Part shown: piece after piece, positions 24,363 through 33,032 of the stretch | How the letters are laid out: each line of letters begins with the position of its first letter | Numbering within the stretch: position 1 is the stretch's first letter | Program-made: the position numbers and the translations under genes | Notes under the pieces: generated by a model | Database searches by the model: none | What the model saw: only the letters and a program-made list of their open reading frames with translations | What the model was told of the DNA's origin: nothing | NCBI GenBank assembly: GCA_018821535.1 | Contig: JAHJLV010000005.1 | Location: forward strand, 1-39,140 | DNA from: Pseudomonadota bacterium | GTDB taxonomy: Bacteria > Desulfobacterota > Desulfobacteria > Desulfobacterales > Desulfobacteraceae | Direction of reading: 5' to 3' | Length of the DNA: 39,140 bases

Positions 24363-25297
24363 TTCCGGGTCATATACTGCCGCGAAGATGAAAAAATTTT
24401 AAAATCAAACCATTTGAAAACAAGGGCATTGTCAACTGGGCAGGATTCAACGCAGTTCATGCAGCCCAGACAGTCCTGGGTCAACACATCCACAGCTCCA
24501 GGCATATGGTTTTTTCCTTTTTCCAGATGAACATCCGCAATATCCACAGGGCACATCTGTTCACAGTTGCCGCACCCGGTGCAGGCATGGACATTTTTTT
24601 CAAACCGGAAGGGACTGAGTTTTTTAAACAGATGCATCAGGGCCAGCAGGCAGAATACGCAGAAAAACCGTTCTTTAAAGAAAATACCCGCCAGAAAGAC
24701 ACCTGTCAGGATCATGGCCGTGGCTGTAAAACCAATGGTGACACTGTTGGTCATGTCAATATGAAAATTACTCACATTCCCGGTAAACAGCGGAAGAATG
24801 GGCCGGGCAGGACAAATCTGGCAGAACGGCAGCCCCCAGTCCGGATGCAGACCCAAATTGGCAATGGCCAGGGGAATCAGTATCAGCAAGGCCAGAAGAA
24901 TATATTTTACAGGCTTTAAACGGTTTCTGACCTGCCGGGACATGGAAAACTCTCTGATATGCAGCCTTTTACGAATCAGGGTAATCCAGTCCTGAAACAG
25001 ACAGAACGGGCACAGCCATGCACACCAGAGTTTGGACAAGGGTAGAAACAAAATCAAAAACAGTGCAAAGGGCCACAGCACATGAACAAAGGCTGAAGAA
25101 AAAAATACTTCAAAAGCGGTCTGGAATCCCACATGGGTTCTCTGGAGCGCCATCAGATAGCAGTGACCGGCACACCCCTGGACAAAGGGGCATGAAAAAC
25201 AGGGAAGCGCACTGCCCAGATGAATGCCGAAGCGCCCGCCATACATGAAAACAATGAAGAACACATGCTGCGAAAACAGCCTTATTCTTTCCACCAT
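24347..25297 (-). CDS. NapH/YccM-like membrane-bound 4Fe-4S protein
   Basis: 316 residues from ATG 25297, chosen over the upstream in-frame ATG at 25324 because AAGGA lies eight bases before it. Several membrane helices alternate with Cys motifs: CFSCPFVQGCAGHC near the N-terminus, CAWLCPFC, CQICP and CVFC. Two [4Fe-4S] ferredoxin motifs end the protein, CTGCGNCEQMCP and CLGCMNCVESCP. The family passes electrons from the membrane (often quinol) to soluble or periplasmic partners. Its position directly before the HgdB-like and activase genes suggests it supplies their electrons, but the direction cannot be read from sequence. Confidence 0.85.
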   Translation of the reverse strand: MVERIRLFSQHVFFIVFMYGGRFGIHLGSALPCFSCPFVQGCAGHCYLMALQRTHVGFQTAFEVFFSSAFVHVLWPFALFLILFLPLSKLWCAWLCPFCLFQDWITLIRKRLHIREFSMSRQVRNRLKPVKYILLALLILIPLAIANLGLHPDWGLPFCQICPARPILPLFTGNVSNFHIDMTNSVTIGFTATAMILTGVFLAGIFFKERFFCVFCLLALMHLFKKLSPFRFEKNVHACTGCGNCEQMCPVDIADVHLEKGKNHMPGAVDVLTQDCLGCMNCVESCPVDNALVFKWFDFKIFSSSRQYMTRKWSSK

Positions 25298-26142
25298 GGT
25301 GTTTTCCTTTTCTTGATCACCCATCCGGCGAACACTAAAAAACCCCCTGCAAGCGCAATGGCCCCGGCCGTATAATTTTCAAACGCATGCCGGGAACGGT
25401 GAAGCTGAAAAGTATATGCCAGGTGATATAATTTTTTGTCATGGGCAAGGCAGGTAAAAACCGTATTGTGTTTTACGGCTGTGGAACCGGCCTGTCTGAG
25501 CTGTTTATCATGGGACGGTGTATAGACAAACTGCAGCGGGTTCAATGTGTCCGCAGCAAGGGGTTTGATCTGATGATTGTCCGCCACATGAAACCTCACA
25601 GGATGCAGGGGATGGAATTGCGTCTTCAGACTGAAGGTTAACGGGATACCGGTCTGATGCCAGTAATAGCTTTCACTGCCCACCAGAAAAATATGGGGCA
25701 GTGTTTTCAACACGGCTGCCTCTGACGGTTTGGCCAGTGTCCGCAGGGCCAAAGATCTGGATTTTCCAAAAAGCACCATATCGGTATGCACCACATGATG
25801 GGTCTGCCCTGCCCGGGTAAAAACAAAAAGCCGGATCGACGACGGTTTATCTGCAAAAATGCTGAAGGTGTTTTGATCAAGGGGCACTGTATATACTTCC
25901 GGACGCTGGTTTTCCTGGAAAAGAACAGATATCTTATCCGTCTGATTTTCCGGCCGATGGACAATAAAGGTCTGCGACACCTGGCCGTTTGGATGTTTTT
26001 TCATTTGTGCAAATTCCAGATGCAGCATGTCTTTATTCCAGAAAGTATGATCGGCAGCCCTGGCCTCCACCAGAAAAGGACCAAAGCTGCCGATCACCGG
26101 TACACAGATCAAAATTAAATATTTCCAGAGATCCAATAACAT
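25282..26142 (-). CDS. Unknown exported, membrane-anchored protein
   Basis: Not recognised. 286 residues with an N-terminal signal or anchor (LWKYLILICVPVIGSFGPFL, probable cleavage near ARAA), a periplasmic domain of about 220 residues with many beta-strand-like segments and unusually many histidines (for example HHVVHTD, HPLHPVRFHVADNHQ), and a C-terminal membrane helix (AGAIALAGGFLVFAGWVI) with a basic tail (KKRKTPWWKE). The layout loosely recalls DUF4198-type substrate-specific components of metal uptake, but I cannot show homology. It lies between a TonB receptor and the NapH-like protein, overlapping the latter by 16 bases, so a role in handling the receptor's cargo in the periplasm is plausible. 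Confidence 0.7.
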   Translation of the reverse strand: MLLDLWKYLILICVPVIGSFGPFLVEARAADHTFWNKDMLHLEFAQMKKHPNGQVSQTFIVHRPENQTDKISVLFQENQRPEVYTVPLDQNTFSIFADKPSSIRLFVFTRAGQTHHVVHTDMVLFGKSRSLALRTLAKPSEAAVLKTLPHIFLVGSESYYWHQTGIPLTFSLKTQFHPLHPVRFHVADNHQIKPLAADTLNPLQFVYTPSHDKQLRQAGSTAVKHNTVFTCLAHDKKLYHLAYTFQLHRSRHAFENYTAGAIALAGGFLVFAGWVIKKRKTPWWKE

Positions 26143-26206
26143 AAGAACTATTTTAATAAGACCTGCGGATCGAAATGTCTCATTTTATCAACACCTGAAA
26201 CAACAC

Positions 26207-28117
26207 CTAAAAATTAAAACTCATGCCGCATTCAAAGGTAAATCCATCATCCGGATACCCAAAATGCGCTGCATATCCTTTGTCAAACAGGTTATGGATA
26301 TCAGCAAACACCAGAGCTTGTTTTTCAAATACCACCACGGGATGACTCAGTTTCACATCCGTTGCAAAATAGGCATCCAGTTTCTCAGTCTCCGTGTTCA
26401 AAGAATCCGAATACTGATCTGCATAGCCTCTTGTAACCCATTCAAACCGGGTGCCTGTCAAAAACTGTGTTCTAAAAATCAGTTTGCCTGAATGCCTGGG
26501 GGCATAGCTTAATTCATGACCGGTGTCCTTGTTTTCCGTTTCCTGCCAGGTATAACTCAGATCAATATCTGTCCGGTCAAAAATCTTAAATTGAAAAACC
26601 GTCTCAACCCCCTGTTTGACAGCCCGGTTCAAATTAACCGGTTCACTGATATTGTTTATATCCCGCTCATATTTAATCAGATTCCTGGTTTCAGTCCTGA
26701 AAAAAGAACAGGAAAACTGATGTTTTCCGGCAAACCGATGATCAAGCCCCATCCCTGAAGATATGATTTTTTCCTTGTCCAGATCCGGATTTCCCCGGAC
26801 ATGATCCATCGCACCGTGGCTGGACTGATAAAGCTGGCCAAAGGAGGGAATCTGTTCTGAATATCCGGCATTGGCTTTTAAAAAGGTGTCTTTGAACACA
26901 GGAATGCTGATGCCGGCATGTCCGCCGGGTGAAAAATGAAAATCACTGGCATATTCTCCCCGGACTCCCAGGGTATACACCACAGGCGCTGTTCTGATAT
27001 TATACTCACCATGGGCAGATAACTGATTCCGGTCATGCTCCCCTGTCAGGGTATGGTCCACCCGGATGTGTTCTGCCTGGGTGCCCAGTCTCAATTCGTT
27101 TTTTCCCGATGCACCGGCAATAAAAAAATCTGTGCCCAACCCTGTAGACAATGTATCCAGACGGGATTTGCTTTGATTTTCTGCAGTGTCATCCAGCGTT
27201 GCCAAGTCCCCCCAGCCCTTTAACGTAAACGCTGCAAGATCTGAAACCCCTTCAAATTTCATGTCAAGACTTGCCTTTTCATACCGCTGCCGGGCATTGG
27301 GTGTTGGATTGTAGGTCGGCCCTGAAATACCATGATCCGATACAAAGAGTTTTCCGTTAATATGCAGACCCTTTCCGTCTTTTTCCCGATCATAGTGCAG
27401 GCTCAGGTGTCCCTGATCTTTTTGGCTGTTATCCCGCCTGCCGTCTTTATGCGATCCGCCGCCGGAAATCATGATCTGACTGTCCCCGGAATTAAACTGG
27501 CCGGTAGCGCTGGCCGTTGCCAGACCGTAAGATCCGCCTGACAGGCGGATCTTGCCTGTATCCCCTGATTTTTTTCGGGGCATTTTATTTTTGGTCTCAA
27601 TGAAAACTGCGCCGGCAGCGCTTCCCGGGCCCAGCCAGACTGGAACCGGTGGCATGAACACGGTAATTTTTTTGACAATATCTATGGGGATACTTCCCAG
27701 ATCAACCCCGCCAAACTGCATGACAGAAGCTGGCCGACCATCAATCAGCACCAGCACAACACCGGAACCGCCTCCGCCGCGGATGGAGATCCGGGTGCCC
27801 GGCCCGCCGGAACTGTTGTTGACATCCACGCCGGGCATGCTTCCCAGAACCTCATGAACCTGTTGAAAATTTCGCTTCTCAATCTCTTGTGCATCCATAA
27901 AAACGACCCGGGATGGATTTTCTTTAATGAAATCATCAATTTTATCGCCGACCACAACAACCTCGCCAATATCATGGGTTGTCTTTTCCGCCTCATTTCC
28001 GTAAGCCGGTCTGACACTATCCAGAGTTATAAAAAACAGACTGATACCAATGACAAGCCGCAGGTAAACAGACAGATTAAACATACCGTATCTGCAGCAG
28101 TTTTTCTTCAGGTTCAA
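26207..28117 (-). CDS. TonB-dependent outer-membrane receptor (second receptor of operon)
   Basis: 636 residues. Signal segment to about residue 40, a TonB box-like EVVVVGD (about 52-58), a plug domain (VHEVLGSMPGVDVNN; ISIRGGGGSGVVLVLIDGRP) and a 22-strand-type barrel ending FECGMSFNF with terminal Phe. The start is TTG at 28117, with GGAGAG eight bases upstream; the later ATG has no such site. It follows the BtuB-like gene by 26 bases. Riboswitch control points to a corrinoid or a precursor as substrate, but the plug differs clearly from that of the first receptor and the cargo may be different. Confidence 0.88.
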   Translation of the reverse strand: MNLKKNCCRYGMFNLSVYLRLVIGISLFFITLDSVRPAYGNEAEKTTHDIGEVVVVGDKIDDFIKENPSRVVFMDAQEIEKRNFQQVHEVLGSMPGVDVNNSSGGPGTRISIRGGGGSGVVLVLIDGRPASVMQFGGVDLGSIPIDIVKKITVFMPPVPVWLGPGSAAGAVFIETKNKMPRKKSGDTGKIRLSGGSYGLATASATGQFNSGDSQIMISGGGSHKDGRRDNSQKDQGHLSLHYDREKDGKGLHINGKLFVSDHGISGPTYNPTPNARQRYEKASLDMKFEGVSDLAAFTLKGWGDLATLDDTAENQSKSRLDTLSTGLGTDFFIAGASGKNELRLGTQAEHIRVDHTLTGEHDRNQLSAHGEYNIRTAPVVYTLGVRGEYASDFHFSPGGHAGISIPVFKDTFLKANAGYSEQIPSFGQLYQSSHGAMDHVRGNPDLDKEKIISSGMGLDHRFAGKHQFSCSFFRTETRNLIKYERDINNISEPVNLNRAVKQGVETVFQFKIFDRTDIDLSYTWQETENKDTGHELSYAPRHSGKLIFRTQFLTGTRFEWVTRGYADQYSDSLNTETEKLDAYFATDVKLSHPVVVFEKQALVFADIHNLFDKGYAAHFGYPDDGFTFECGMSFNF

Positions 28118-28143
28118 TTGATCTCTCCGGTTCTGTCTGTTTT

Positions 28144-30162
28144 TTAAAATGAATACCGATACCCAAGAGAAAAAGCCATGCCAGGTTTCGGGTACCCTCT
28201 TTTCTCGTAGTAATCATGATCCAGAAGGTTATCAATATTGGCAAGAATCCTGTGATGATCTTTAAACTTGATGCCCATTGAAAAATCAACCACCGTAAAA
28301 CTCGGGTACTCTATTTCAGGGTAGCCTGCTGCATTCCAGTCATTGTCTTTCATATGACCCTGAAACCGAGCATTAAGCCTTGCTTCAATCATGCCGTCAT
28401 CATAGCCTACTCCATAATTTACGGTATGGGTGGCCACATTTTTAACATCTGCCATGGTATGATTGGTCTGCTCTTCTTCGGCATTAAAAATCCGGGTGCC
28501 GTTGACAAAAAAAGTCAGCGAACGATCCCATTTTAATGGTGCGCCAATGTCAAATGAAAGCTCATATTCCAGCCCGTGAATCTCTGCCCCCAGGCTGTTC
28601 CGGTAGGTTACCGTTGTCGCGTTAATATTTTCCGAAATAATTTTATCATCCACATCGGTATGGAAATACGTAATATCCATGGAAAGCCCTGCTGAGGCTC
28701 TGGCAAATCCGATTCCCGCATCCCAGGTAATGGAAGATTCCGGGTCCAGATCAGGATTTCCCAGGGTAGTAGTTGCCCCTGACACACTGTTGGCTGCCAG
28801 CTGATAGGCTGTTGGCGGCACAAAGGCTTTTCCCACAGTGGTATGCAGTCGCACCCCCATATCAAACAGATAATTTAAACCCACCCGGGGACTGAAGGTG
28901 TCAAAAGTTTCTGTTTTCGGGGTAAATGTGTTCAAATAGGGCGTGGGCTCAGTTGCCACGTCAAAGGTATCATACCGGCACCCGAGCGTCGTTGTCATGC
29001 GCTGATCCAGAAAACTGAAAATAGTTTCAACATAACCGGCCATGTTTTCGCGGCTTTCATCGGGAGAATACGGTGCCTTCCGGGTTCCATCCGCATTATA
29101 ATACCGGCTCTGGGTGTCAATATCCTGATAGTCAAAGCCAAAGATTGCCTTATGTCCATAAAATGAAACCGCATCTTTTATCTGAAACCCCATCCAGTCG
29201 ATTTCACTGTCCCTTGACTGATATCTGGGCACACTTGTATATGGCCCCCAGCCGGTATAATCCTGGTAGTTTTCAGAAAGTTCCCGGGTTTTATAGGCCG
29301 TAAACGAAAAGGCATTGCGCTCACCGATATGTCCGCCAACCGTGGCATCGACTCCCCATCGTTCAATATCTTTTTTCCCGGAAGCAATGTCGCCGTCCGC
29401 AAGTTCACCCGGCAGCTCCAGATCAACCCCCTGGTATCCGTCAGCACCGACATCCACCCGCCAGGTATCGCCCAGTTTCATCCCCAGGCGAATATCCCCA
29501 TTACGGGTTTCATAACTGGTACTGGAACGGGAAGCACCATTTCCCATCTGAATATCACCGCGCTGATCATTGCGGCTGCCAGATATGTCAAAATCCATAC
29601 GATCATTAAGCCCGCCGCCAATAGCCGCTTTCTGATAATTTCTGCTGAACGATCCAAGACCTGTTTCCACAAGGCCGGTCAGTTTCCCGGTATTTTTTTT
29701 GGTGATAATATTGACCACGCCGCCCATGGCTTCACTGCCATATAATGAAGAAGCAGGTCCCTTAAGCACTTCGATCCGTTCAATATTATCGCTTAAAATA
29801 GAAGACAGATTTGTGGCACCGGCCGGTCGGCCGTCTATAAGAACAAGAGAATGTTTTGTAATACCGGAAAATTCAGGACGAAATCCTCGAATCCCTATCC
29901 CGGTAAGGTCGGTACCATACTCAACAACTCCGATTGAGGCATTTTTCTTTAACTGCTCGGTAAGTGTTTCACCGGTTGTCAGCTCAATGTCCCGACTGTC
30001 AATCACTTCAACTTTCGCAGGAATTTTATTGACCGTCTCTTCGGATCGGGTTGCCGTCACTGTTACCTCATCAATCTTTTCCACTGCACTTTCTTCAGCA
30101 AATCCGAAAACCGGCCATAAAAAAACAGCTGATAATAAAACTGCCAAAAGCATTTTTTTCAT
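28144..30162 (-). CDS. btuB: BtuB-like TonB-dependent cobalamin receptor
   Basis: 672 residues from ATG 30162, which has GGAG eight bases upstream; an ATG at 30201 abuts the terminator T run and is unlikely. Signal peptide to about 22 (VFGFAE), TonB box DEVTVTATR, plug (GVVEYGTDLTGIGIRGFRPE; LVLIDGRPAGATNLSS; IERIEVLKGPASSLYGSEAM) and a barrel ending FSLGYRYSF. It takes a bulky substrate across the outer membrane using TonB energy. A cobalamin riboswitch and terminator lie directly upstream, so corrinoid is the likely substrate. It begins a six-gene operon that runs to 22369. Confidence 0.92.
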   Translation of the reverse strand: MKKMLLAVLLSAVFLWPVFGFAEESAVEKIDEVTVTATRSEETVNKIPAKVEVIDSRDIELTTGETLTEQLKKNASIGVVEYGTDLTGIGIRGFRPEFSGITKHSLVLIDGRPAGATNLSSILSDNIERIEVLKGPASSLYGSEAMGGVVNIITKKNTGKLTGLVETGLGSFSRNYQKAAIGGGLNDRMDFDISGSRNDQRGDIQMGNGASRSSTSYETRNGDIRLGMKLGDTWRVDVGADGYQGVDLELPGELADGDIASGKKDIERWGVDATVGGHIGERNAFSFTAYKTRELSENYQDYTGWGPYTSVPRYQSRDSEIDWMGFQIKDAVSFYGHKAIFGFDYQDIDTQSRYYNADGTRKAPYSPDESRENMAGYVETIFSFLDQRMTTTLGCRYDTFDVATEPTPYLNTFTPKTETFDTFSPRVGLNYLFDMGVRLHTTVGKAFVPPTAYQLAANSVSGATTTLGNPDLDPESSITWDAGIGFARASAGLSMDITYFHTDVDDKIISENINATTVTYRNSLGAEIHGLEYELSFDIGAPLKWDRSLTFFVNGTRIFNAEEEQTNHTMADVKNVATHTVNYGVGYDDGMIEARLNARFQGHMKDNDWNAAGYPEIEYPSFTVVDFSMGIKFKDHHRILANIDNLLDHDYYEKRGYPKPGMAFSLGYRYSF

Positions 30163-30201
30163 ATTTTCACTCCAGTATTTTTTTGGCCGGGATTTACACA
30201 T

Positions 30202-30239
30202 AAAAAAAACCCCGGACCATTTTTAAATGGTCTGGGGTT
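30202..30239 (-). terminator. Riboswitch-controlled intrinsic terminator before btuB
   Basis: On the minus strand AACCCCAGACCATT pairs with AATGGTCCGGGGTT, 14 bp with one mismatch, around a short A/T loop, and is followed by a run of T's (30207-30202). It lies between the riboswitch aptamer and btuB, as expected for a transcription-terminating expression platform. Confidence 0.88.
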
Positions 30240-30308
30240 CCCTGATTTTGCCTCAGACTGCTGATGCTGTTTCCTTGTCCACGGGAAACCACATTATTTT
30301 TTACCATA

Positions 30309-30464
30309 TTCAGGCAGGTCTTCTGACTTGAGATTCACCCTACTTGCTGCGCCTTCCCGAATGTTACCAGTGGCATCCTGCAGCGTTCGTCCTCTTTTAC
30401 AGCGGCGGGCCCGTTCCGGATTCTAACCGGATTCCCTATTCTGCCGATTATGCGGCACCTGAAT
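30309..30464 (-). promoter_or_regulatory. Cobalamin riboswitch of the btuB operon
   Basis: Read on the minus strand, the aptamer blocks appear in order: TTCAGGTGCC, GGGAATCCGGTTAGAATCC, CGGGCCCGCCGCTGT, GATGCCACTG, GGGAAGGCGCAGCA and AGTCAGAAGACCTGCCTGAA. The core is nearly the same as in the riboswitch at 6745-6909. With the terminator it fills most of the 427-base gap between btuB and the metallophosphoesterase gene. Confidence 0.95.
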
Positions 30465-30477
30465 TTTTTCTATCACC

Positions 30478-30506
30478 TTATTTCAAACAAAAAGGCCTTT
30501 TGTCAA
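30478..30506 (-). promoter_or_regulatory. Candidate promoter of the btuB operon
   Basis: On the minus strand TTGACA (30506-30501) is followed after about 17 bases by AAATAA (30483-30478), 13 bases before the riboswitch. The -35 is perfect; the -10 is poor, so the exact position is uncertain. Confidence 0.4.
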
Positions 30507-30589
30507 GAAAAATTTTTGACCTTCTGCTATATTGACACGATACCTGATGTATGTGAAAATCCGTTAAAAATATCGCACTGCGGGGGATT

Positions 30590-31693
30590 ATGTTCAGCAC
30601 AATATTGATTTCAGTCTGTACCTTTATGCATGTTTATGTCTTCTGGCGGATTGCTTCTGTTCCATTTATAAAGCATCATGTTTCCGGAAAAGTTTTAATC
30701 GGGTCAGGTATTGTCCTGTGGGCCATTCTTGTTTCAAGCCGTGTGGTCTGGCATTCCAGATCAGGCATCATCGCAGAGATTTTTGAACTTCTGGGAATGA
30801 ACTGGCTGGCAGTTTTATTTCTGATCTTTCTTCCCCTTCTGATAACGGACATCCTGACCCTGTGGGGCACTCTTTTCCCGTCTCTGGCATCTTCACTGAG
30901 AGGCTGGGCATTATTCATCGGCCTTTTGCTGTCACTTGTCGCAACAGTTCAGGGACTTCGACCGCCGACAGTTGAAAATCATGATGTGGTCCTTGCAGGC
31001 CTGCCCGATAATCTGGACGGAACTGTAATCATTGCCTTGTCTGATATGCATCTGGGTTCACTGATCGGAAAAAAATGGCAGGAAAAACGGATGGCCCAGG
31101 TAAGGGCGCAACAGCCGGATCTTGTGGTTTTGCTGGGTGATATTTTTGAAGGTCACAGCCCGGATGAAACAGCATTTGCAGAATCATTCAAAAAACTGTC
31201 CCCGCCTTATGGCCTGTGGGCGGTTCCCGGCAACCATGAATTCTATGCCGGAAACATAATGACACATCTTGAATCAGAAAATTTCAGAGTATTAACCAAC
31301 AAATGGGTGGAAATTAAGCCCGGGCTGATCCTTGCCGGCGTGGAAGATCTGACCGTGGCCGGATGGATATATCCCCAGAAAGATCCCATTGCACTGTCGC
31401 TTGCAGGCCGTCCTCCAGGCGCCACAATTCTTCTTTCCCATTCACCGCTGCAAATGGAAAACGCCGCCCGAAACGGTGTGGGACTGATGCTCAGCGGACA
31501 TACCCACGCAGGCCAGATCTGGCCCTTCGGCTATCTGGTAAAACTGCGGTATCCGATCATAGAGGGTCTACACCATATAAATGGCATGAATCTTATTGTC
31601 GGCAGGGGAACCGGGACATGGGGGCCGCGCATGCGGCTCTGGAAAACCGGTCAGATACTTCGCATCACCCTTAAAAGCCCGGAAAAAAGATAA
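30590..31693 (+). CDS. Membrane-anchored metallophosphoesterase (YkuE/YaeI type)
   Basis: 367 residues. Four hydrophobic segments occupy about residues 1-125, followed by a calcineurin-like phosphoesterase domain with the full metal-binding series: LSDMHLGS, GDIFEG, GNHE (PGNHEFYAGN), LSHSP and SGHTHAGQ. The family hydrolyses phosphate esters such as lipid headgroup phosphates with two metal ions. The natural substrate is not evident. It is divergent from the btuB riboswitch and appears monocistronic. A GGGGG run before the ATG may serve as ribosome site. Confidence 0.88.
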   Translation: MFSTILISVCTFMHVYVFWRIASVPFIKHHVSGKVLIGSGIVLWAILVSSRVVWHSRSGIIAEIFELLGMNWLAVLFLIFLPLLITDILTLWGTLFPSLASSLRGWALFIGLLLSLVATVQGLRPPTVENHDVVLAGLPDNLDGTVIIALSDMHLGSLIGKKWQEKRMAQVRAQQPDLVVLLGDIFEGHSPDETAFAESFKKLSPPYGLWAVPGNHEFYAGNIMTHLESENFRVLTNKWVEIKPGLILAGVEDLTVAGWIYPQKDPIALSLAGRPPGATILLSHSPLQMENAARNGVGLMLSGHTHAGQIWPFGYLVKLRYPIIEGLHHINGMNLIVGRGTGTWGPRMRLWKTGQILRITLKSPEKR

Positions 31694-31712
31694 AACAAAT
31701 TACAAAGGGACA

Positions 31713-32453
31713 TCAAACATCAATCAGGTTTTCAATTTCCCTTAACTGTTTTTCCAGTTCCTTTGATTTTTCTTCCGTATTCTGTTCTTTTAAAGAATCA
31801 AACATTTTTTGTAATGATGGCAAGACCTCTTTTTTGAATACCTCTTTCTGCTGGATTGAAAATTCAGAAATCTGATCCGTCAGCTCGTCCATTTTCTTTT
31901 GAAACGCATTTGTATTAAAGCTGTTGATATAATTCTCAAGCTGCTTCAGAAGATCAGTGTTCTGCTTTTTAATACGTTCCATCAACCGGTTAAAACTTTC
32001 GGATGCAACTGCAATTTTGTATTCCAGAAAAGTTACGCCTTTTACCTGACTTTGCCTTTCCAGCAGTTTTTTATTCGATACATCCAGCGGCGGAACCGCA
32101 ACAATATACGGCTCTGAGTTTTCTGAAAAAGAAGCACTCATCAAAACAAAAGCCGTGGTTTCATGCATCTTTTCTTTATATTCTTTATCAATACTGATTT
32201 CGACTTTAGACTGTTGCGTGTCTGTCAGGGATATTTTATTCACCTTTCCGATCAGAATTTTCTGACCCTGTGGATCGGTAGCCATATATACCCTGCTTTC
32301 CTGAATCAGATTTTTATGATCTGCATACACAACATCAATCACCAGATCTCTTTGAAACAATGACATGATATCTGACAAAGGGCTGGCAGAACAAGCGGTG
32401 GCAAAACCGGTCAGGATAATGACACGGACAATAAGACGTAAGATTCTTTTCAT
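31713..32453 (-). CDS. Exported MCE/MlaD-like protein with coiled-coil tail
   Basis: 246 residues. The N-terminus has a signal with a possible lipobox (FATAC, Cys21). Residues about 35-120 have the look of an MCE/MlaD domain (VIDVVYADHKNLIQESRVYM; ILIGKVNKISLTD), and residues about 150-246 are a charged coiled coil. MCE proteins shuttle phospholipids between membranes. No MlaE/MlaF partners lie nearby, and the MCE match is by pattern only, so the assignment is tentative. GAGGAAGG precedes the ATG. It converges with the metallophosphoesterase gene and is divergent from the small STAS-like gene. Confidence 0.5.
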   Translation of the reverse strand: MKRILRLIVRVIILTGFATACSASPLSDIMSLFQRDLVIDVVYADHKNLIQESRVYMATDPQGQKILIGKVNKISLTDTQQSKVEISIDKEYKEKMHETTAFVLMSASFSENSEPYIVAVPPLDVSNKKLLERQSQVKGVTFLEYKIAVASESFNRLMERIKKQNTDLLKQLENYINSFNTNAFQKKMDELTDQISEFSIQQKEVFKKEVLPSLQKMFDSLKEQNTEEKSKELEKQLREIENLIDV

Positions 32454-32623
32454 CGCACCTTCCTCAAAATTAAAATTTACTCAGGGTAGCTTTTTTTTCA
32501 AAAAAATAAAATAAATCCCGAAAAAAAATGACATTTGCTTTCAGATTCTTTTTAGTATATCGTAAATTCTAAGTCATAAAAAATCATCAGAATATGTCAG
32601 GCAAGCATGCAGGAGATAACCAC

Positions 32624-33007
32624 ATGCCATTCAATCATGTCATAGACAAGGAAAAAAACATTGTTGTGCTCAAGGCAAAAGGAATTGTTTCTGTAAAAGA
32701 TATCTTTTCTGAAATCCAGCAGGCCATCAGCACCCGGCGAGGGGATGGCCTGGCAAGGCGGCTGATTGACATGACCGATCAGGACCTGTCTGCGTATATT
32801 GAAGATGCCCCCAATATTTTAAAAATGATGAATGCCTCTGCCAAAGCCCTGCATTCAAAAAGAATCGCCATACTGTTCAAGGAAATTCCCGCAGGTTTTG
32901 ATTTTGAAAAACTCATCGCACCTTTAAAATCAGACACTTCAGAAATAGAACTGTTTACTGACAAGTCAGAAGCGGTAAAATTTCTCAACAAGCCTTCAAA
33001 AGCCTAA
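32624..33007 (+). CDS. Small STAS/SpoIIAA-like protein
   Basis: 127 residues from ATG 32624, chosen because AGGAG lies eight bases upstream; an in-frame ATG at 32594 would add ten residues without such a site. Alternating strand and helix segments (NIVVLKAKGIVSVKDIFSEI; RLIDMTDQDLS; KRIAILFKE; IELFTDKSEAVKFL) fit the SpoIIAA-like/STAS fold of short cytoplasmic proteins seen often in Deltaproteobacteria. Their function is generally unknown; some bind lipids or act in partner-switching. Confidence 0.55.
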   Translation: MPFNHVIDKEKNIVVLKAKGIVSVKDIFSEIQQAISTRRGDGLARRLIDMTDQDLSAYIEDAPNILKMMNASAKALHSKRIAILFKEIPAGFDFEKLIAPLKSDTSEIELFTDKSEAVKFLNKPSKA

Positions 33008-33032
33008 AAAAAGAACCTGTTCCAACTCTTTT

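Noticed and set aside
25298..25324. Upstream ATG for the NapH-like gene
   Set aside because: No ribosome site; it would lengthen the overlap with the preceding gene, whereas ATG 25297 has AAGGA at the right distance.
30163..30201. Upstream ATG for btuB adding 13 residues
   Set aside because: It abuts the terminator T run without a ribosome site; the ATG at 30162 has GGAG and gives a proper signal peptide.
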